The notes under the pieces: generated by a model
Told to the model about the DNA's origin: nothing
Databases searched by the model: none
The model's input: only the letters and a program-made list of their open reading frames with translations
Origin: Smittia aterrima
Taxonomy: Eukaryota > Arthropoda > Insecta > Diptera > Chironomidae
Direction: 5' to 3'
DNA length: 64,000 bases
NCBI GenBank assembly: GCA_033063855.1
Contig: CP093829.1
Location: 8,938,243-9,002,242, forward strand
Part shown: positions 14,156-29,100 of the stretch, in pieces
How the letters are laid out: the number at the start of each line of letters is the position of its first letter
Position numbering within the stretch: position 1 is the stretch's first letter
Translations under genes and position numbers: made by a program

Positions 14156-17100
14156 CTGTAAAAGAAAAAAAGGAAAATTTGTTTATTAGAGTCTGTTTTA
14201 AATTTCAGTGAAAGAGATTTCATTAAATTAAAGTTTTAAACTTTCACATTTTAATTGAAAATATTTGTTAATTTAATTAGCAATCATTTCCGTTAAATTT
14301 AAAAAATAACGATAAACTCCCTCTCGTGGCGTCCGTCAATTTCATATTCAAAAGTTGCCGCCGTCAACCGCTAGATGGCAGGCATATCAACTTTTGAATT
14401 AACGGTTTTTTCATGACTTTTTTCTGAGGCGTTTTCAAACTCTCGCGCCCTCTTGTGGTCGGATAGAAAACTATTTGTGTCTCAACTAAATTTTCATTTT
14501 CCGTTGAATGAGCTTCGCTATCGAGAAATTAAAAATTCTATTTTATCGAGAAATAGAATACTGACTCGTGTGTTTATTCATGTGGTTTTCGAAACAATGC
14601 CCCTGTTTATTGCGACTCCTCTAATTTCTTGAGAAAATTTTGTTGCATCAATTCTAAAAGAGGAACAAGAAAACTCTTCGCTTAGTTTCATTTCTATCTT
14701 TTCTTTCATTTTCCTGCCACAGAAGTCTAATTATTCTTTCAATCATTTAAAGCTCTTCATGTTTTCGTTAAGCTTTCAGAACATCATCCCTCTACTCATT
14801 TAGGAAAGCTCTTGTCACTTCATCTTTCAAACAATCAAAGAATCTTAAATAATTGATGTAACAATGAAGTTGACGGAAGAAAAGTGATGACGAGACGGGT
14901 AATGAAGAAATGCAACGCACTCTCTCTCTATCTCTGTGGAAAAGTTGCAACGCAATTGCCAAATGAAAAGTGAATTTTATGCCATAACATAAACCGTTTT
15001 CCTCGGTCAATAAACGAACGCCGCTTGCGAGTTGAATGAAACTTTTCTCGTTTTTCTTACTTTCCATTTTTATTTTTTAATGCTCGCACGGTAAGACCGT
15101 TCGGAAAGATTTTTGTTTTCTAAGCGAGGCACTACACAGTTTATAGTGAAATTTTTACCCACGAACGAACAAAGTGAAGAGAAAAAAAATCGCAAAGAAA
15201 ATCGGAAAAATTACTGCCGCGGTTCATTGACATTGCGGCAGCCATCGTAGGAAGTTCAATAAATTGAAAACATTTTTCTTTCCTCAGCCATCGTTACTGC
15301 ACGCCGCGGTGCAATTGAAAAAGGAGAAAAACGGTAGAACCAGTTGAGAGCTTTTGTCATTTGATTTTTCGAGCATTGTCGCGCCTTTGGATTTTATTTT
15401 TATTTTTTAATCCCAATCGGCTCGCGATAACTTTGTCTCATAAGCTGCTTTGACATTATTTTTATTGCAAGTTTGTCGTAAGAACCTTACACAGCTCGAC
15501 ATTTCGTTGTAGGGCTTGACCAAATTGAGAGAGAGCTCAATCTAACATAAGACAAACACAAGGCAAACTTGAAGTTGCATTGCACTCGTCGGAGTTCATG
15601 ATCGAAAAACTTTCTCCTATGCTTCAAATTATTTGCAATAAGAGTTTGCAGAAAATATTCATAAGCGCTGTCACTTAAAGCTTGAAAGTTTTGCCGTGAG
15701 GCGAATTATGAAAAGAGACCCATAACCAATTTCGAAAGAAACTTAGAGCCAAATTTTAAAAGAGCAATATCATCTTTTCATTCTTCAAAACAAAGTCTCG
15801 CCAAGAGCATTTCCCGTTCAAAGTTTATTGAGCTCTGTACACTTTCACTAGCCGCGAAAAACTCAATTTCAATATCAAGAAACTCGCTCGCGTGTGTATT
15901 GTTGCGCTTAGCGGTAGTTTGAATGTTGGAGCAGCTCTACCTAGCTCAATACGAAATGAGCCACGTGAATGGTAAATTCAAATAAAAGCGAAATGAATTG
16001 AAAATGTTTTTTAAAGGTCGTTGAGTAGTGAAATTAATTTTTCTTTTCACTTTGGCTCGAGTAAACACACAAACTAAAAGCAATTCTATTAGTTTGGATG
16101 GAGCTCCGTCAATTTTCCAATTAAAATCAATGACATTCGTTGCCAACGATGAATTTGCAAATATTTTTCCATTTTTCAATCGAGTGTTGATGAAGGAAAC
16201 GAATTGTTTAGCCTTCGGAAGTGATCGAGAAAAGCATCACGAGTGGAACTTACCATTTTATTCACTCTCTTTGAATTCTGAAAGGAGAAGAAGGAAAACT
16301 TTATTAAAAACTTTGAATTCTAAAGGAAGAAAGAAATCATAATTAATTTCGTCGAGCACGTCACAGACGTAGCATTGAAGCTAATGAACAAACAGCTACG
16401 AATAGAACGACTCAGCCGTTGAAAAATAAATTAAATGCTTTGATGTCCTTGACTAATTTAATAGAATTGATGCATCAACACAACGAAATGATTTCGGTGC
16501 AGTGTGTTTTTGTTTTTTTACAGTTTTCTCTACGCGCGGAAGCAGAGGCGAACATTAGCAGCTTCCTGAGTCTCTAAGCTTGAAATGCAACGTTAAATTA
16601 AATCATCGCTACACCTCTGAGCTTAGTTTACTATTACAAGTTGATAAATTCACTCATACACTTCGTTCGATTTCATGGCTAAACTTTGTTTTCGCTTTAG
16701 AGGAAAACCAGGAAGCGAGACTTTCATGATTTGTAGTTTTTTTTTAAAATTTCGAATCAAGGATTTCTTTCAAGCTTCACGCTAAAAACTATTTTATTAG
16801 TTTTTGCTTCTCCTCGAATCGATTTTTGATTAAGGCGAGTCACGAGTCGAAGCTGAAGACGACAACTCTGATTTTCTCGTCTTTAACACGTCTCTCGTCT
16901 TCATAACAAAACAGTTTCAATGAATCTCTCTGGGGAGCGCGATCTTTCAAGGTCATCAAAGTGAATGAGAAGAATAACCACGCACCAACCGTTTGAGGTA
17001 ACAACAAACTGCCTCATCAGACGACGAATGAAATAATCTTGATTGGCAAAGAACAGGAAAGCTTCGCTTGATTAAGCTCGTGACTTCAATCATGTGACAA

Positions 17101-20100
17101 GATTTATGATTGTCCCTCGAATGTCTATCAATGAAAACAGCGCCAAGCATTAAATATGTGTTCGTATGATTCATAACCTTCTAGTGAGTTTGAATGCCGT
17201 TTTTCGACGCTCGATTCTATGTTCCGTTTTATCTTTTCCCTCGACTCGATCTTGAGGCTTTTAATCGACGAGTTATTGAAAGAGCTTTCCACAATGTTTG
17301 CACTTTGATTAGAGTGTGCCTCACTGAACGAGTCATTGTCATGTGTGCAGTTTGTGCCTTTTCAAGTTCGCTGTGATAACTGAGCGACGATAAGCGAGCG
17401 ACTGCATGCGTTTGTTCACAAAGAGCTTCGTTTACAAAGCTTCTTATCAGCCCTTTCGGCAAGCAAGAGCTTCAGAATCCTTCAAAAAAAACTCATTTCA
17501 ATCGTCGACTCTGGCATTTGATTAACAGCGGAACTGAATTGGAATGTCGAGAGATGCTTGAGCTGATCCAACAACTATCGAGCGCTTTAGCATTGAAACA
17601 TCAACGTCTTGTGCTTCCGCAATGAGTCTTCAGTGTCTGAGACTTAGACCATGACGAAGCTTCAATTGCACGATCGTAATTAGATTTTTTTTTGTATAAT
17701 TTTCGAGCTCATTAGATTCGTCGATTTGAGCTTTGGAAGTGAAAGATTCTTCCACAAAGAAATGTTAAAAGTGAAACCTTCAAATGCGTGTAAAGCCTAA
17801 AACAAGGTCTTGTGTGTCGCTGATAACATTTCCAAGGAGACTTCGATACAAACGAAACAAATTTCTTTTTAAAATCGTTTTTCGTGGAGCGACGCGTAGC
17901 TTGTTGGGACCTTGATCTTAGAAGTCTACAATTTAAACGTAATTCACTGAAATTTATGTGTTTAGACACGTTTCGTTGAAACCTTGAATCGTTAGTGATC
18001 GCAGTCAAAGCTTTAGCTTCTCCTAGAAGTCAACTTTCTAACTTCATAACAAAACACTTCGCTCTCTTTTAAATTCGATAAGATTCTCGATTTGTCATTA
18101 TAAAAAACGATAAAGAACAAAAATGGTAACACACAACAAACTGCAATCGTCTAAGTGTGTGACTCAAAATGCATTGAATTGTGTATAGAGACGCGAAATG
18201 TGTTCCGCGTTTGGCGACCTCTAAAAGATAGTTTTATATTATTTTTTTCTAAGATCTAACACAGACTAAGGCTCGCTCGTGATTTTATAGTTTGGACTTG
18301 AAGCTACGTCTGTTTGCTGTCTCGAATCGAAACCAGTTTTCAATGTTTTTTCTATTAGAAAAATCGTGGAAAACTTTGAGAACTTTCTCGTTGCGATCCA
18401 TTCACTAATTTGCATATAAAAAAAGACTTTTATTGCGCAAAGCTTCTGCAGTACTCTCGCATCTGTATAACTCATGTTTACACAATTTTATTTCTGTTTC
18501 CCATATTTGAAATAGCTTTGCAGTTCATCTGTTTGCTAATGGAGGTTTTCTGCTTGTTTTGTTGCTCTATTGTTCATTCGGCGGCTGAAGTGACTAAAGA
18601 ATGACTCCAGACGAGTGTAAGGAGACTGTCTAATGATCTTACTGTTAGATTGACGAGTTTTAAAAGACAAATATTGGGAAACTTTGTTTTGAGATCTTCG
18701 AGAACAGGAAAAGTATTTTTTTAGTTATCCAAAAGATTCGAAAATATTTTCAATAAAAAAATTAACTTGCAAACATGAAAATTCCTTCAACAAAAAATAA
18801 ATTCAATGTCTAATTGTTGTTGATGTTGTCAATAAAAATAATTTTTATGAAGTGTGAGAAATGTTAAGTTTTTTTTTATAAACTTCCGGAGAACCTTCGA
18901 TTTGTATTTTTTAAATTATTCGAAAAAGATCACAAGGCAAATTTTCTGCTGGCGAATAAAAATATTCATGCTCGCGTTTATTGCTTTCTTCCATTTTCTA
19001 AGATGATTCGTCTTATGTGCTCTACAATATGGGTTAAGACAGTTCAACGCTCTATTCGTCACATGTTTTAATCATTTCTGTTTCGCACAGCTTACATTTT
19101 CGTTTTCCTTCGCTCGTAGATAAAAAAAATCTACCTCGGAAGCATTGAACTAAGTAAGGCTTCGTTAGAGCGATGACGAACATTTCGGATGACACTAGGC
19201 AACCGCATTTTTTAACTTAGATTCGTTGCGAGCGCGAAAATATCGAATTACGACAATGACCGGCATTTGAGGTGAAAGAACTCCAATTTTGAAGCAAAAC
19301 ATCAACAACATTTCATTTGTGTTTCTGTGAGCGCGGCTCTCTCTGGTTTTTTTTTCTCCTCGTCGCTCCGCGATTAAGCGCAAGCCAGAGCACGCGATTG
19401 TGTTGAGCATCTCTAAGATTTTTCGCTTTGATTTTTGCTTTTCATTCAATGTTGGCTGAGAGATAAAAAAAAGTTTATTTCAATGTTTGTTGCATTGCAT
19501 TGATAGCAAATAGAGAGCCCGCCCTTTGCTCGATCGAGTAAATAAACTTTAAGCATTTTGCAAAATAAAATAAAGTAAAAAACTTTCCGTGGGTGAATAA
19601 CCGAAGAGTTTCGCGCTATCAAATTGTTATCTGGATCGTTATAAACATTAGGTCAGACGCGACCTAAAAACTTTATCATTTCTAAAACAAACTTTACATA
19701 TTTCAATCTTTGAAAGGAAATTAAAAAAAAAAGTTGATGCTTCAACTGAGATCCTCGGCTCAAGGGAAGCCGTTGAAATGATCAAGCTATGGCATTGCAG
19801 AGTTCAAAGTAATTAAGCCTCTTAAGAACTCTACACCCTCTCACAGAGCAAGCCATAGGAAAATAAAAACTGTAACTCAATAGTTTAGCTTTGCAGCATA
19901 AATTTCTTTGCTGAGACAAGAAAGTTTTATTCAAATTGCTGTCGTTATGAGTAAGTTTGCCTCTCAACGACGTGCACGGGGGGAAAAGAAGAAGAAGGAA
20001 AAATTGTGCATTTTTGTTGAGTTAGGTCGAAAGCATTTTGTTGGTTCGGAGGAAAAGGTCGTTAACATTTCTCTTTCTCTCACAAGCTAGACAGCTCTTG

Positions 20101-23100
20101 CAATTGCAAAGAGCTTAAGTTGAAGAATCTTCAATGAAGAGTGTAACGACAATTGTCAATTATCATGACGCAATCAAAGCTTTTCATTGTAATTTAAATT
20201 CATTCAACTCTCTCAAGCGTCGGATCATAAACTTTCTTTTTAATCTTTGCATTTGATAAAACTAATTAATATTTATAGTTTGAAGTAGAAACAATGATCT
20301 TGCGAATCGAGGAAGCAACGACTTCAATTAAATTGCAACGTAGACTTTGAACAAGAGTAAAGTGAATGCTTCAGCGACTATGTAGCATGAAATTCGGCAA
20401 AAGCCTTGTCTTTGACCTAGATAATCACTTTTCTTTTCAGCAAACGAACTGAACTCTTTTTCTTTTAAGTGTGACTCGTTTTCGTTTTTTTTTCGGCGAG
20501 AATCTCACGCGTTTCGATTTTCTTTTTTCTATTTGATTTAGCTCAAATTAGTTAAGCGTAATCAACGAGCTTTGGCGAAAGATGTGCGTGTGCGTTAATT
20601 ACATTTCTCGATCGACTTCACGACCCTCATGTGTTGGGCGGATAAGAAGTTTAATAAACTTTGTGAAATGTGTGGAATGACGAATCTCTTTCATTTTTAA
20701 ACGAAAAATCCTCTTTCGCTTGTCCATGATTGTTGTCTCATGATGTCACATCGATTACAAGACAGAACGACGATCGTGAAGCAATAAATCAACATTTCTG
20801 CTAAAGTGAGAGAAGAAAAGAGAAAAATCGAAAGTGATCGCACTTTCTCATTGCAAACAAGCAATTTTTCTACGCGACAGTGTTACGAGTTTTTCCACTT
20901 CTATTTCCAGTTGTTGCTACGTCGATCATTGACCTTCGGTATTAGCTGCAATTGTTTTCAATATCGAGTGAAAGAAAATGGAGAAAAAAAACTTTTCTTC
21001 GGATAATTCGTCGATTATTTATTAATTCTTGATTATCCGAAAACTTTCATCAAAACATGTCAAAGAGTAAATTTACATCGAATCGCACGAATGTTTATTG
21101 TCCGACAAAGCAAATGCTTATGACCGAAAGTTCATTAGCACGAAATCATCTGTACACATGCCGTTCGTTCACGCGTTTGAAAAAGAAGCGTTCAAAAACA
21201 TTTCGGCAAATTCTAAAAATAAATCCCACGCGTTTATCATAAATCGAAAGAAAACGTATCAAGCGAGTTCTAATTTTGTTTTGATTATCTACGAAAATGT
21301 TTCTTTCTGTCAACAGAGAAGAAGGAGTCGACACGTTTTCCCTTCAAATTTCCTGCTCCATCAAAACATTTTTGCTTTCTTAAGTTCTTCAGTTCAAGAA
21401 ATTGTCTTTCATTGAAATATGAGAAATCATTAAACTTATCAAGTGACTTGTGAAATCAGCTTGTTATTCCAACGCTTTACATTCTCACAGAGGATAATAA
21501 ACTTTGTGAATGCGCGCGCGAAAAAAAGGAAAAGATGCATGACCCAAGTGACTATGAAACGTTATTACTCATTCAAGTGCCGATATTAGTAACAATATTT
21601 CTCTTTCTACTCCGTCACAGAAAAAAGCTCCCTCAGAGCTCTTGTTGTATTATTTCTTATTCTGTCTCTCACACTCGACGTTGCATTTTCAATATTTAAT
21701 TGTCAAGGACGTTCGTTTGCTCAAACAGACTTTAACTCATCGATCTCTCGCTTTGAACGAGCTTTTAACCCTCAGTCACTCACCCTCCTGCACAGGATAG
21801 CCTCGAAGGTGAAGGGGAGATCATTAAGTCTCGTTAAAATATTTTTGCGCAAGGAACCCAAAAAAAAGAAAGAAATATTTAAAAAAAAGTTTTCGTCACA
21901 TCATGAAATTCAAGATGAAATCCCCTTCGCTCAAATAAATATTACGAGCTTCAGCTTTGAGAGAATCCATGAAGTTCAATAGAAACTAATGTGTCTCTCG
22001 CCCCCTTATTTCTCGGCGACGCGACTCGAGAGCATAACGCAACACACACAGACGTCGATTCCGATGTGCGATGACCTCTCTCCGGGCCATATAATTGGAA
22101 CATTGAATCGTATTTGTGTCAAGGTCGTCGCATGATTTGCGCTCGCGCTTTGCCGAAAATTGGCATTTCCATGAGTTGACAACTTAAAGATCCTCGAGCT
22201 ACAAGGAAGTTAAAGTCGAGTCACGACCATGCAAAATAAAGTGCTTACAGTGAGTCTAGCGACGAAGGAGGAAAAAGCGAGTCTAACTCTTTTTAAATTA
22301 AAGCTGTAAAGTCTGATAAATCACCGCCTTATATTTGATATAGCAGCAGCAGTCTCAGAGCCGCGAAAAGAGCCATGATATTAACACAGTTTTAAACTTC
22401 AATAGCAGGCCAAGGCTCCCTCTAAAGTTTAATATAACAAAGCCAAATACACGCGAACGAACAGCGTGAGCACACAATTCAAATGATTCGTTTTCCTCGT
22501 TCGAGACCTGTGCAATGACTGACACACAATCGCAAGCTGCGTCGTGACGATCTCCCTATAAATATTCGGTTGAAGTTGTATTCCAACTTTTAAACTGCTG
22601 ACGTGAAATGCCGAAAAAAAAACTTTTCTAAGTCATTTGACTTTTTTTTTGATGAAAGAAATTTACGCATGAGACGCGATCGAAGCTTTTTTTTCGCATT
22701 GTGCGTGAGTATGCGTTTCTCATGGTTCACGCATTTTGACTTTTCGGAGATTGCAGAGACCTTGCTGCTTGGCCAGATTGTTGTCGTTGTTTCGCATTGA
22801 ATGAGGCTTCATCACGCTTTTAGCGAATTTCACACTCTGCTCATGATCTGCGGTGCGTAAGGACGTTCGATGCCAACCTCTTAACCTTCTCAAACACCCA
22901 AAAACTCTTTAATTCTATTTAAATGAAGTCAATTAAAATGTATTTAAAAGTTCTTTCGTGTGAAGCACAAAAATTGAGGAAACGACGTTCGTGTCGAAAG
23001 CAAATCGTTTATCTACGCAGCTTGAGAGAGATAGAGACAGAGAAAGCGAAAGTATAACGCGCGAAAAATACAAAATGAGGAGAAAAAAATTGGGTCACTA

Positions 23101-26100
23101 TCAGAAAGAACGCGGTCTAGAAACCCAAATTTGATTGTTGTATACAATTTTTTGACTTTGAATTTTCTTTCAAGCACACTCAGCAACTTCACGATTTTTG
23201 TTTGATGAAATGAGCATCGTCAGGTAAATTTGTTTTATTAACAAATAAAAAATATTAATTGGGGCAAAGTTTCGTCATTTTATTCTTCTTCCGGATCACG
23301 AAGGGAACAACTTCCAGTTAGCAACTGATTAAAGCTTCTCAGAGAGAAGACTTGTTAGAGTGAGAGTTTGTTCAAGGCTGAACATCGATTGATTCAGTAA
23401 ATCCTAAAGAAGCGTAAAGGTCAGTAAATATTTGAATAATACAAACTCGTTTTTTACACAAGCGACAGAAGTGAGAGAAGAAGATTCTAAGCTGATACTT
23501 CTACAGATCGTGAAGATCAATTCAATTAGACGAATCAGGTGAATTCAGAGTTTTCTCTGAACTTTGAATTTATGTTGACAACAAACGAGCGAAGCTTACA
23601 TTATCATTTAGCAAATGAAAAGTGGGCTCGTAGCCTTAGAAGAATCCGATAAGTGAAACTGTAAATTATTGCAATCTTCAAGCCTTTCTCTCTAAACTAT
23701 AAAGTGCCATTGTTAATGTAGGAAAAGTGCAGTGTGGGTGTTTCTTGATCATTTCTTTCTGATTTGTGCCTCAGAGGTTCTCAATTATATAAAAAAAAGA
23801 AAAAAATAGTAAGCGCGACAGGCTTCGCTAACGAAAGAAATAACTTGCGAGCAACAATATCTCGATGCAACATGAAATGTGCATTAGAAATAAAATAGCT
23901 CGTTCTCGAGGAAAATACCGTGAAGAAAATAAAGTTGAGACCGAGTCGGAGGGAACGTGAAGAAGAGAATGAAAATATTCTGCTTTCGTTTGCTTGTAAC
24001 ACAAGGTTCGAATATGAGACTTTCTAACAACGTCTCACGAAAAGAGCAGCTACGCTAAAATTTGTTATCCCAGATCAGTTCTTTTTCTTATTTTTTCATT
24101 CCTTCTGGCGAAGAATTTCACTGCGAGATTTTATTTTGAGCGTTTGAATTTTATATAAAGAACTCGAGTCGAGAGAAAAGTAAACTCGACAGAGGCAGAA
24201 CGAATTTTTGTTTCTAACGACTTTGGCAGAAAAAGCATAGAAATAGCGAAAGATGTGAGATGAAACTATAATTAGACGATTTGCTTGTGTAGGCTCGTAT
24301 AAGGACGATTACGAGCACTGCTCATAGACAACACAGTTCTCGTTATGCGACTAGAGCTCGAGCGGACAAAAATATGTTCTCAAGTGAGAGTTCAATGCTC
24401 TAGAGAATCCTTTGTCAAAGTATCCGAGCTGATGACCGCTGATCGATCACTTCAAGTTCATTTGACAGATAGCACTTCAGAGAGTTCAATGTGAGAAGAA
24501 GTTTGATAAGAAAAGTTCTGTAACTTTCTTTTGCATAAAACTTTTGCAGCAACGACCTATCGCAAAGCCGGCTCGCACTCTTTTTTTAGCTACACAAACA
24601 CACGCAAGCGACTTCGGTCAATGCACTAATTTTCATTTCTAATTATTTGCTCTTTTCCAACTTTTACTTTCTTTTCTCTTTTTTCGCTTCAGTTTTTCAT
24701 TTTTTTTTCTTTTACCAACCAAAATTAAATTGTTTCTTAATTCAACTTTGTTTCGATTTCATTTCGAAATTCGGTTAGTGAATTTCAATTTCATTTCTTT
24801 TCCTTTATCTTCGGATTATTGATTTTTCAATAAAATTAGTTTGTGAAGTCGCTCAATTGAAAATGTGTCGCTGAAGTGATTCGTGAGTTCCAATGTTTCC
24901 AATAAATTCAATTAATTGTTCCACAAATTGATTTCGTGTCTTTCAGATTCTACTTTTAAAAAGTAAAGCGATCGCGTTTAATTTTCAAATTTTAATATTT
25001 TCTAGATTAAGCCGTTGGAAACAAATATCACGTTCATAAATTTGCAGGCCATAAACGTGCTTTTAATTATTGACAATTAAAAATAGTTTTCGCTTTTATT
25101 CGTTGTGCTGTTTCTCCAGTTTTTTCTTTCTAACTCATCACGATTATTTCGTTTCATGTGAGCGCTCGAGAACGAGCCGTTGATTTGGGTTAAATATTCT
25201 GGAATCGAATAACAAAAAAAAAATGTTTTATTGCTTTGTTTAGCTTTTCTGAGCAAGATTTTCATTGCACATGCACAAATCAAAACATCAACTACTTCGG
25301 CCAGAGAAGAAAATTGTTTGAAGGGCCTAGAAGTCCTCACGCGCGCGATCGTTTCTCTCAAAGTCTGAAGTCCGTTTCTAGCTAACTCAAACCGAAAATA
25401 AATTCCGCCATTCAAGATTTACTGGCTTTGTGTCGACGTCTTTAGCGTTTAGTGAATTGAATAGTTAATGCCAGCTGGAAAAGAAAATCTTCGTAGCTTT
25501 GTGAATGCTTTTTTTTCGCGGCAATAAAAAAATCAAACTGCATCATAAATCCAACAATAAACTTTCAATTTCCTTGTTTTTCTTGTCGAGAGCATAAATG
25601 ACGAGCACAAGTTGAGAAAATTGAAAATTGTTTAAAAACATTTCACGATCCTTGTCACATCTCATCGCGTGTTCGTTTCCTTTAAAACAAATCTTTTTTG
25701 AAGGTTTCACAATTTTCATTTAAAATGTAATGTCGCCATATCCACAACAAATCGTTACTAATTAAAGTTTCGTCCATTTACTCAGCGTATGACATCATCG
25801 CAATAACAATAACAAGAACTTGAAATACTCAAATGTTTAGTAAATATAAATTAAGTCCCATTTGCGAATTCTCAATATGAGAAATCACATGAAAATATTT
25901 TGCTTTTGCGACATATTTATGAACAGCAAAATATGGAGCACTAGCGTTTGCAATTAACATGAAGTGTTCTATGAGAACGCCACGAGATTGACTTGCAAAC
26001 TTAAGCAGAATTTTCCTTTCAAACTTCGTTATCAAGTGAATTAAATATTTTTCTCCATGAAAGGATTGAAAGGTGTGTGCGTGAACTTGAGCCTAGCTTT

Positions 26101-29100
26101 GTAACGAAAAATGTCTTCAAATTTGTCGAGGAGTCCTTGATTAGGCGCAGACAAAAGTCTCACACTAAATCAATGAAGACAAAGAAAATAATTTTATTCA
26201 AATCGAAGTTTTTTCAATGCTAGAGATCTTCCGTCCGCTCGTCTGCTCCTCTCGCGTTTTATTAAATCTTACACGATCCTCAGTCTCATCTCAAATATTT
26301 CTGATGTTTGTTTTATTCACGCAAGTGACAATTGTCAAAGTTAGATAATTTTACGTGACGGCAACGACTGCGATGAGAGTGAGCACATTCCGTTTGTTTA
26401 ATTCATTTATAATCGTCAACGAAATTACTTCCCAAACCACTCGAGGGTTAACGCAATATTGCGAGGGTTGAATTGAAATGACTTCTAATAAAAAAGAAAT
26501 AAAATCTTCATCCAAGGTCGACACGGCGGAAAAAAGTGCATTTTCCTCACTCTCGACTCTCGAGACTGAGTCTCAAGTTTGTGAGTTAGAAAATTCCCGA
26601 ACGCAGTAAGGAAATAATCCCGCGTGTCACTCTATTTCTTATTGCGAGTCGTAGATAGATGTTCTCATGCCAAAACGAATGACTCACCATATATCAGAGT
26701 AAAGGAAGAATTATCCAAATGTATGCGTTGATTATAAAATTCTTTGTTTTTCTTTTTTTAATTTCTATCAATTTTTCTTTATCTTACACTAGAAAAAATG
26801 ATTTCGTTATCACTTTGTAAAATTTCTCGAAAACTTTATTTTAGCTCTCAATGCATTGTCCTTCACGAAAAAATATTTTTATTTCCTCTTCAAATGTTTT
26901 GTCATTTTTTAATCCGAGCGTACGAGCACAAACTGTTGCACAATCCATGCGAGGAGGACGATCGCTCTCCAGACACACGATCGGTTATCATAGAATTATT
27001 ATTCCGTTCATAGACCTTCGAGATGAAGTCGAACCGAAAAGAAATCAAATTGATAAGTCATTTAGTTTTTGGGCGAAAAATCTCCATACAAAACAAAAAT
27101 ATTTCACGAGACAAAAATTGCCTTTTTTTTGTTTGTGTTCAAACGAAAATAAATAAAACCGAAAAAAGCGAACGTAAAAATCGCGACCGCGACTGAAAAA
27201 GGCGAGTGCACGCCGAGAATGTGAAACTTAAACTGAAAGAGCAAAAGCACGTTTCGTACGCTGAGTGGAAAAAGTTACACAAACACAGCAGAAAAACTCG
27301 CAAGCTTCTCTCGAACGCTCTCTCGGGTAATAATATTTTCGCAAACTAACGAACGAACGGTAAAAAGAGTTTGCGACGACAAGAGAGGATTTAAATATTT
27401 TTGCGAATGTCCCTTAACTTTCGGCTGATGATTTAAAAGTTCCAGAAAATATTTTATTGTCCTTCAAATTATTTGCAAAAGGTAAAACTTCTAAAAAGAA
27501 ATTTTCTCGGAAATTGATCTCAAGATTAAAGTTCAAAGACAAATTGTCCTGAGGGAACATTTTTCTATCTCAATCAACTTGTACCTCAAACGAAAAAATC
27601 TAAAACGAGATCATAAACTTCCGAACATGGAGCGAGTTTCGGTTTACCTTCGATAATTTTTTTTTGTTTAAAATCAAATAAAAACATTTTTTGCCATTTT
27701 TCAAGGCTCTCGTCTTTTCCGTCATAAAAACGCATAGAGATCCACAAAACGAGAAGAGTTAATAATGCCATTAACAAATATTAAAGACACAAGAAGGGTT
27801 TGAAGACAAGGGATAACTTTAATGAGAAATGACAATATTGCTGGCGAAATAAACTTTTATGGCTCCTTGCAAATTTCAGTCGTAAATCCTTCATCCCTTT
27901 CCTTCGCTTCTCTCACTCAAACTCCTTCTACTTCATTTGACATCCTAGAAGAAAAATATTTATGTTTGTTCATTGCCAAACACGTTCAAGAAATATTTTT
28001 TCTGATGACTCAAGATCCGAATTAAATAAATCGCATTCGATGAACAGGAAAGAATTTTAAATTTCTCACTCGACGACTTATCAAAAAAGACCAAAGAAGT
28101 CGATTAGTTTCCGACTTCCGACTCTTGCCATCTCGACAGACCAACAATTTCTCAAGTTCAACGTGAACTTCTACCACACCAAGCATCGTCAATATTTGAA
28201 GCTCTGAAACTTCTGTATCCCTGACGTGTTGCGGTGAGATTTATTAATGTTTATCAATATATTCGGCTAACGGCCATTCGAGATCTTTAATCAACAGTTT
28301 TCTTCTTCTTCGCTTAAAGACAAAAACCCGAATAAAATGATCTTGAAAACAACAGCAAATGCTCTTCGCTTCATAAGCATTCAAACCCGCAAACAATCGC
28401 AAAATTTCTACGCTTTCTGAGACGTATACAAACGCACTTTGGCTCCATAAACTGTATGGTAGTAATCTCCAACCAAATGCTGGCTGGCTGGCTTTGAAAA
28501 CTTTAAAATGTGTTTTTTTTTCGTCGGTTGTTAAGGTCAATCGTGTAATTTTGGTCAGAAAATTTTCCTTCTATTTGCCTCGAACTTCAATCGAATTCCA
28601 AGTACTCGCTTGATCGTTGATTTTCCGGAAAAATTCGAATTTCAACCACTTCCGTGATATCTGCGGGAGAATTCTGTCAGAGATTTCGTGAGTCGAACAC
28701 GTTTCGCATTATCTACGCACGTTGACCGCTCGCGCAACGTGATAAATAATGAATTCATAAGTGTTTAACATTGGTGAATTCATATAAACTGCATTGAACT
28801 CCGAAAGAGGCTTTTTAACGCTGTTCAAGAAATTCAAGCTCAATGTCCCTCTCTTGTAATTTAAGGTCGAATCGAAAGAAAAAAAAACATTGACATTCGC
28901 GGATTGTTATCAAGCGGAATTTTTTTTTATGGTGGAGCTGGTTGAGGTCTTTTGCATTAAACCTTTTTTTTGGTAAAGAGATTCCTGGTCCCAAAAATCA
29001 TAGAAAATCTTCCGAAGACATTGTAAGAAACATTTTACCTTTAGAAAGCGGAGAAGAACGTTGTGATGTTGAAAACAACAAAAATTTCTCGTTCGAGATT

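Noticed and set aside
14792..15067. 91-codon ATG frame just upstream of the E74 leader
   Set aside because: Might be a long uORF if transcription starts further right, but no splice or start-site evidence links it to the mRNA.
19116..19134. GTAGAT-A(7)-ATCTAC small hairpin
   Set aside because: Six-bp stem around an A-run is common in AT-rich DNA and has no context.
24001..24020. B-box-like GGTTCGAAT suggesting a tRNA
   Set aside because: No matching A-box at correct spacing and no cloverleaf could be formed.
27586..27777. Minus-strand 61-codon frame beginning with a signal-peptide-like hydrophobic run
   Set aside because: Could be a small secreted peptide, but there is no cleavage-site context, homology or codon signal to separate it from chance.
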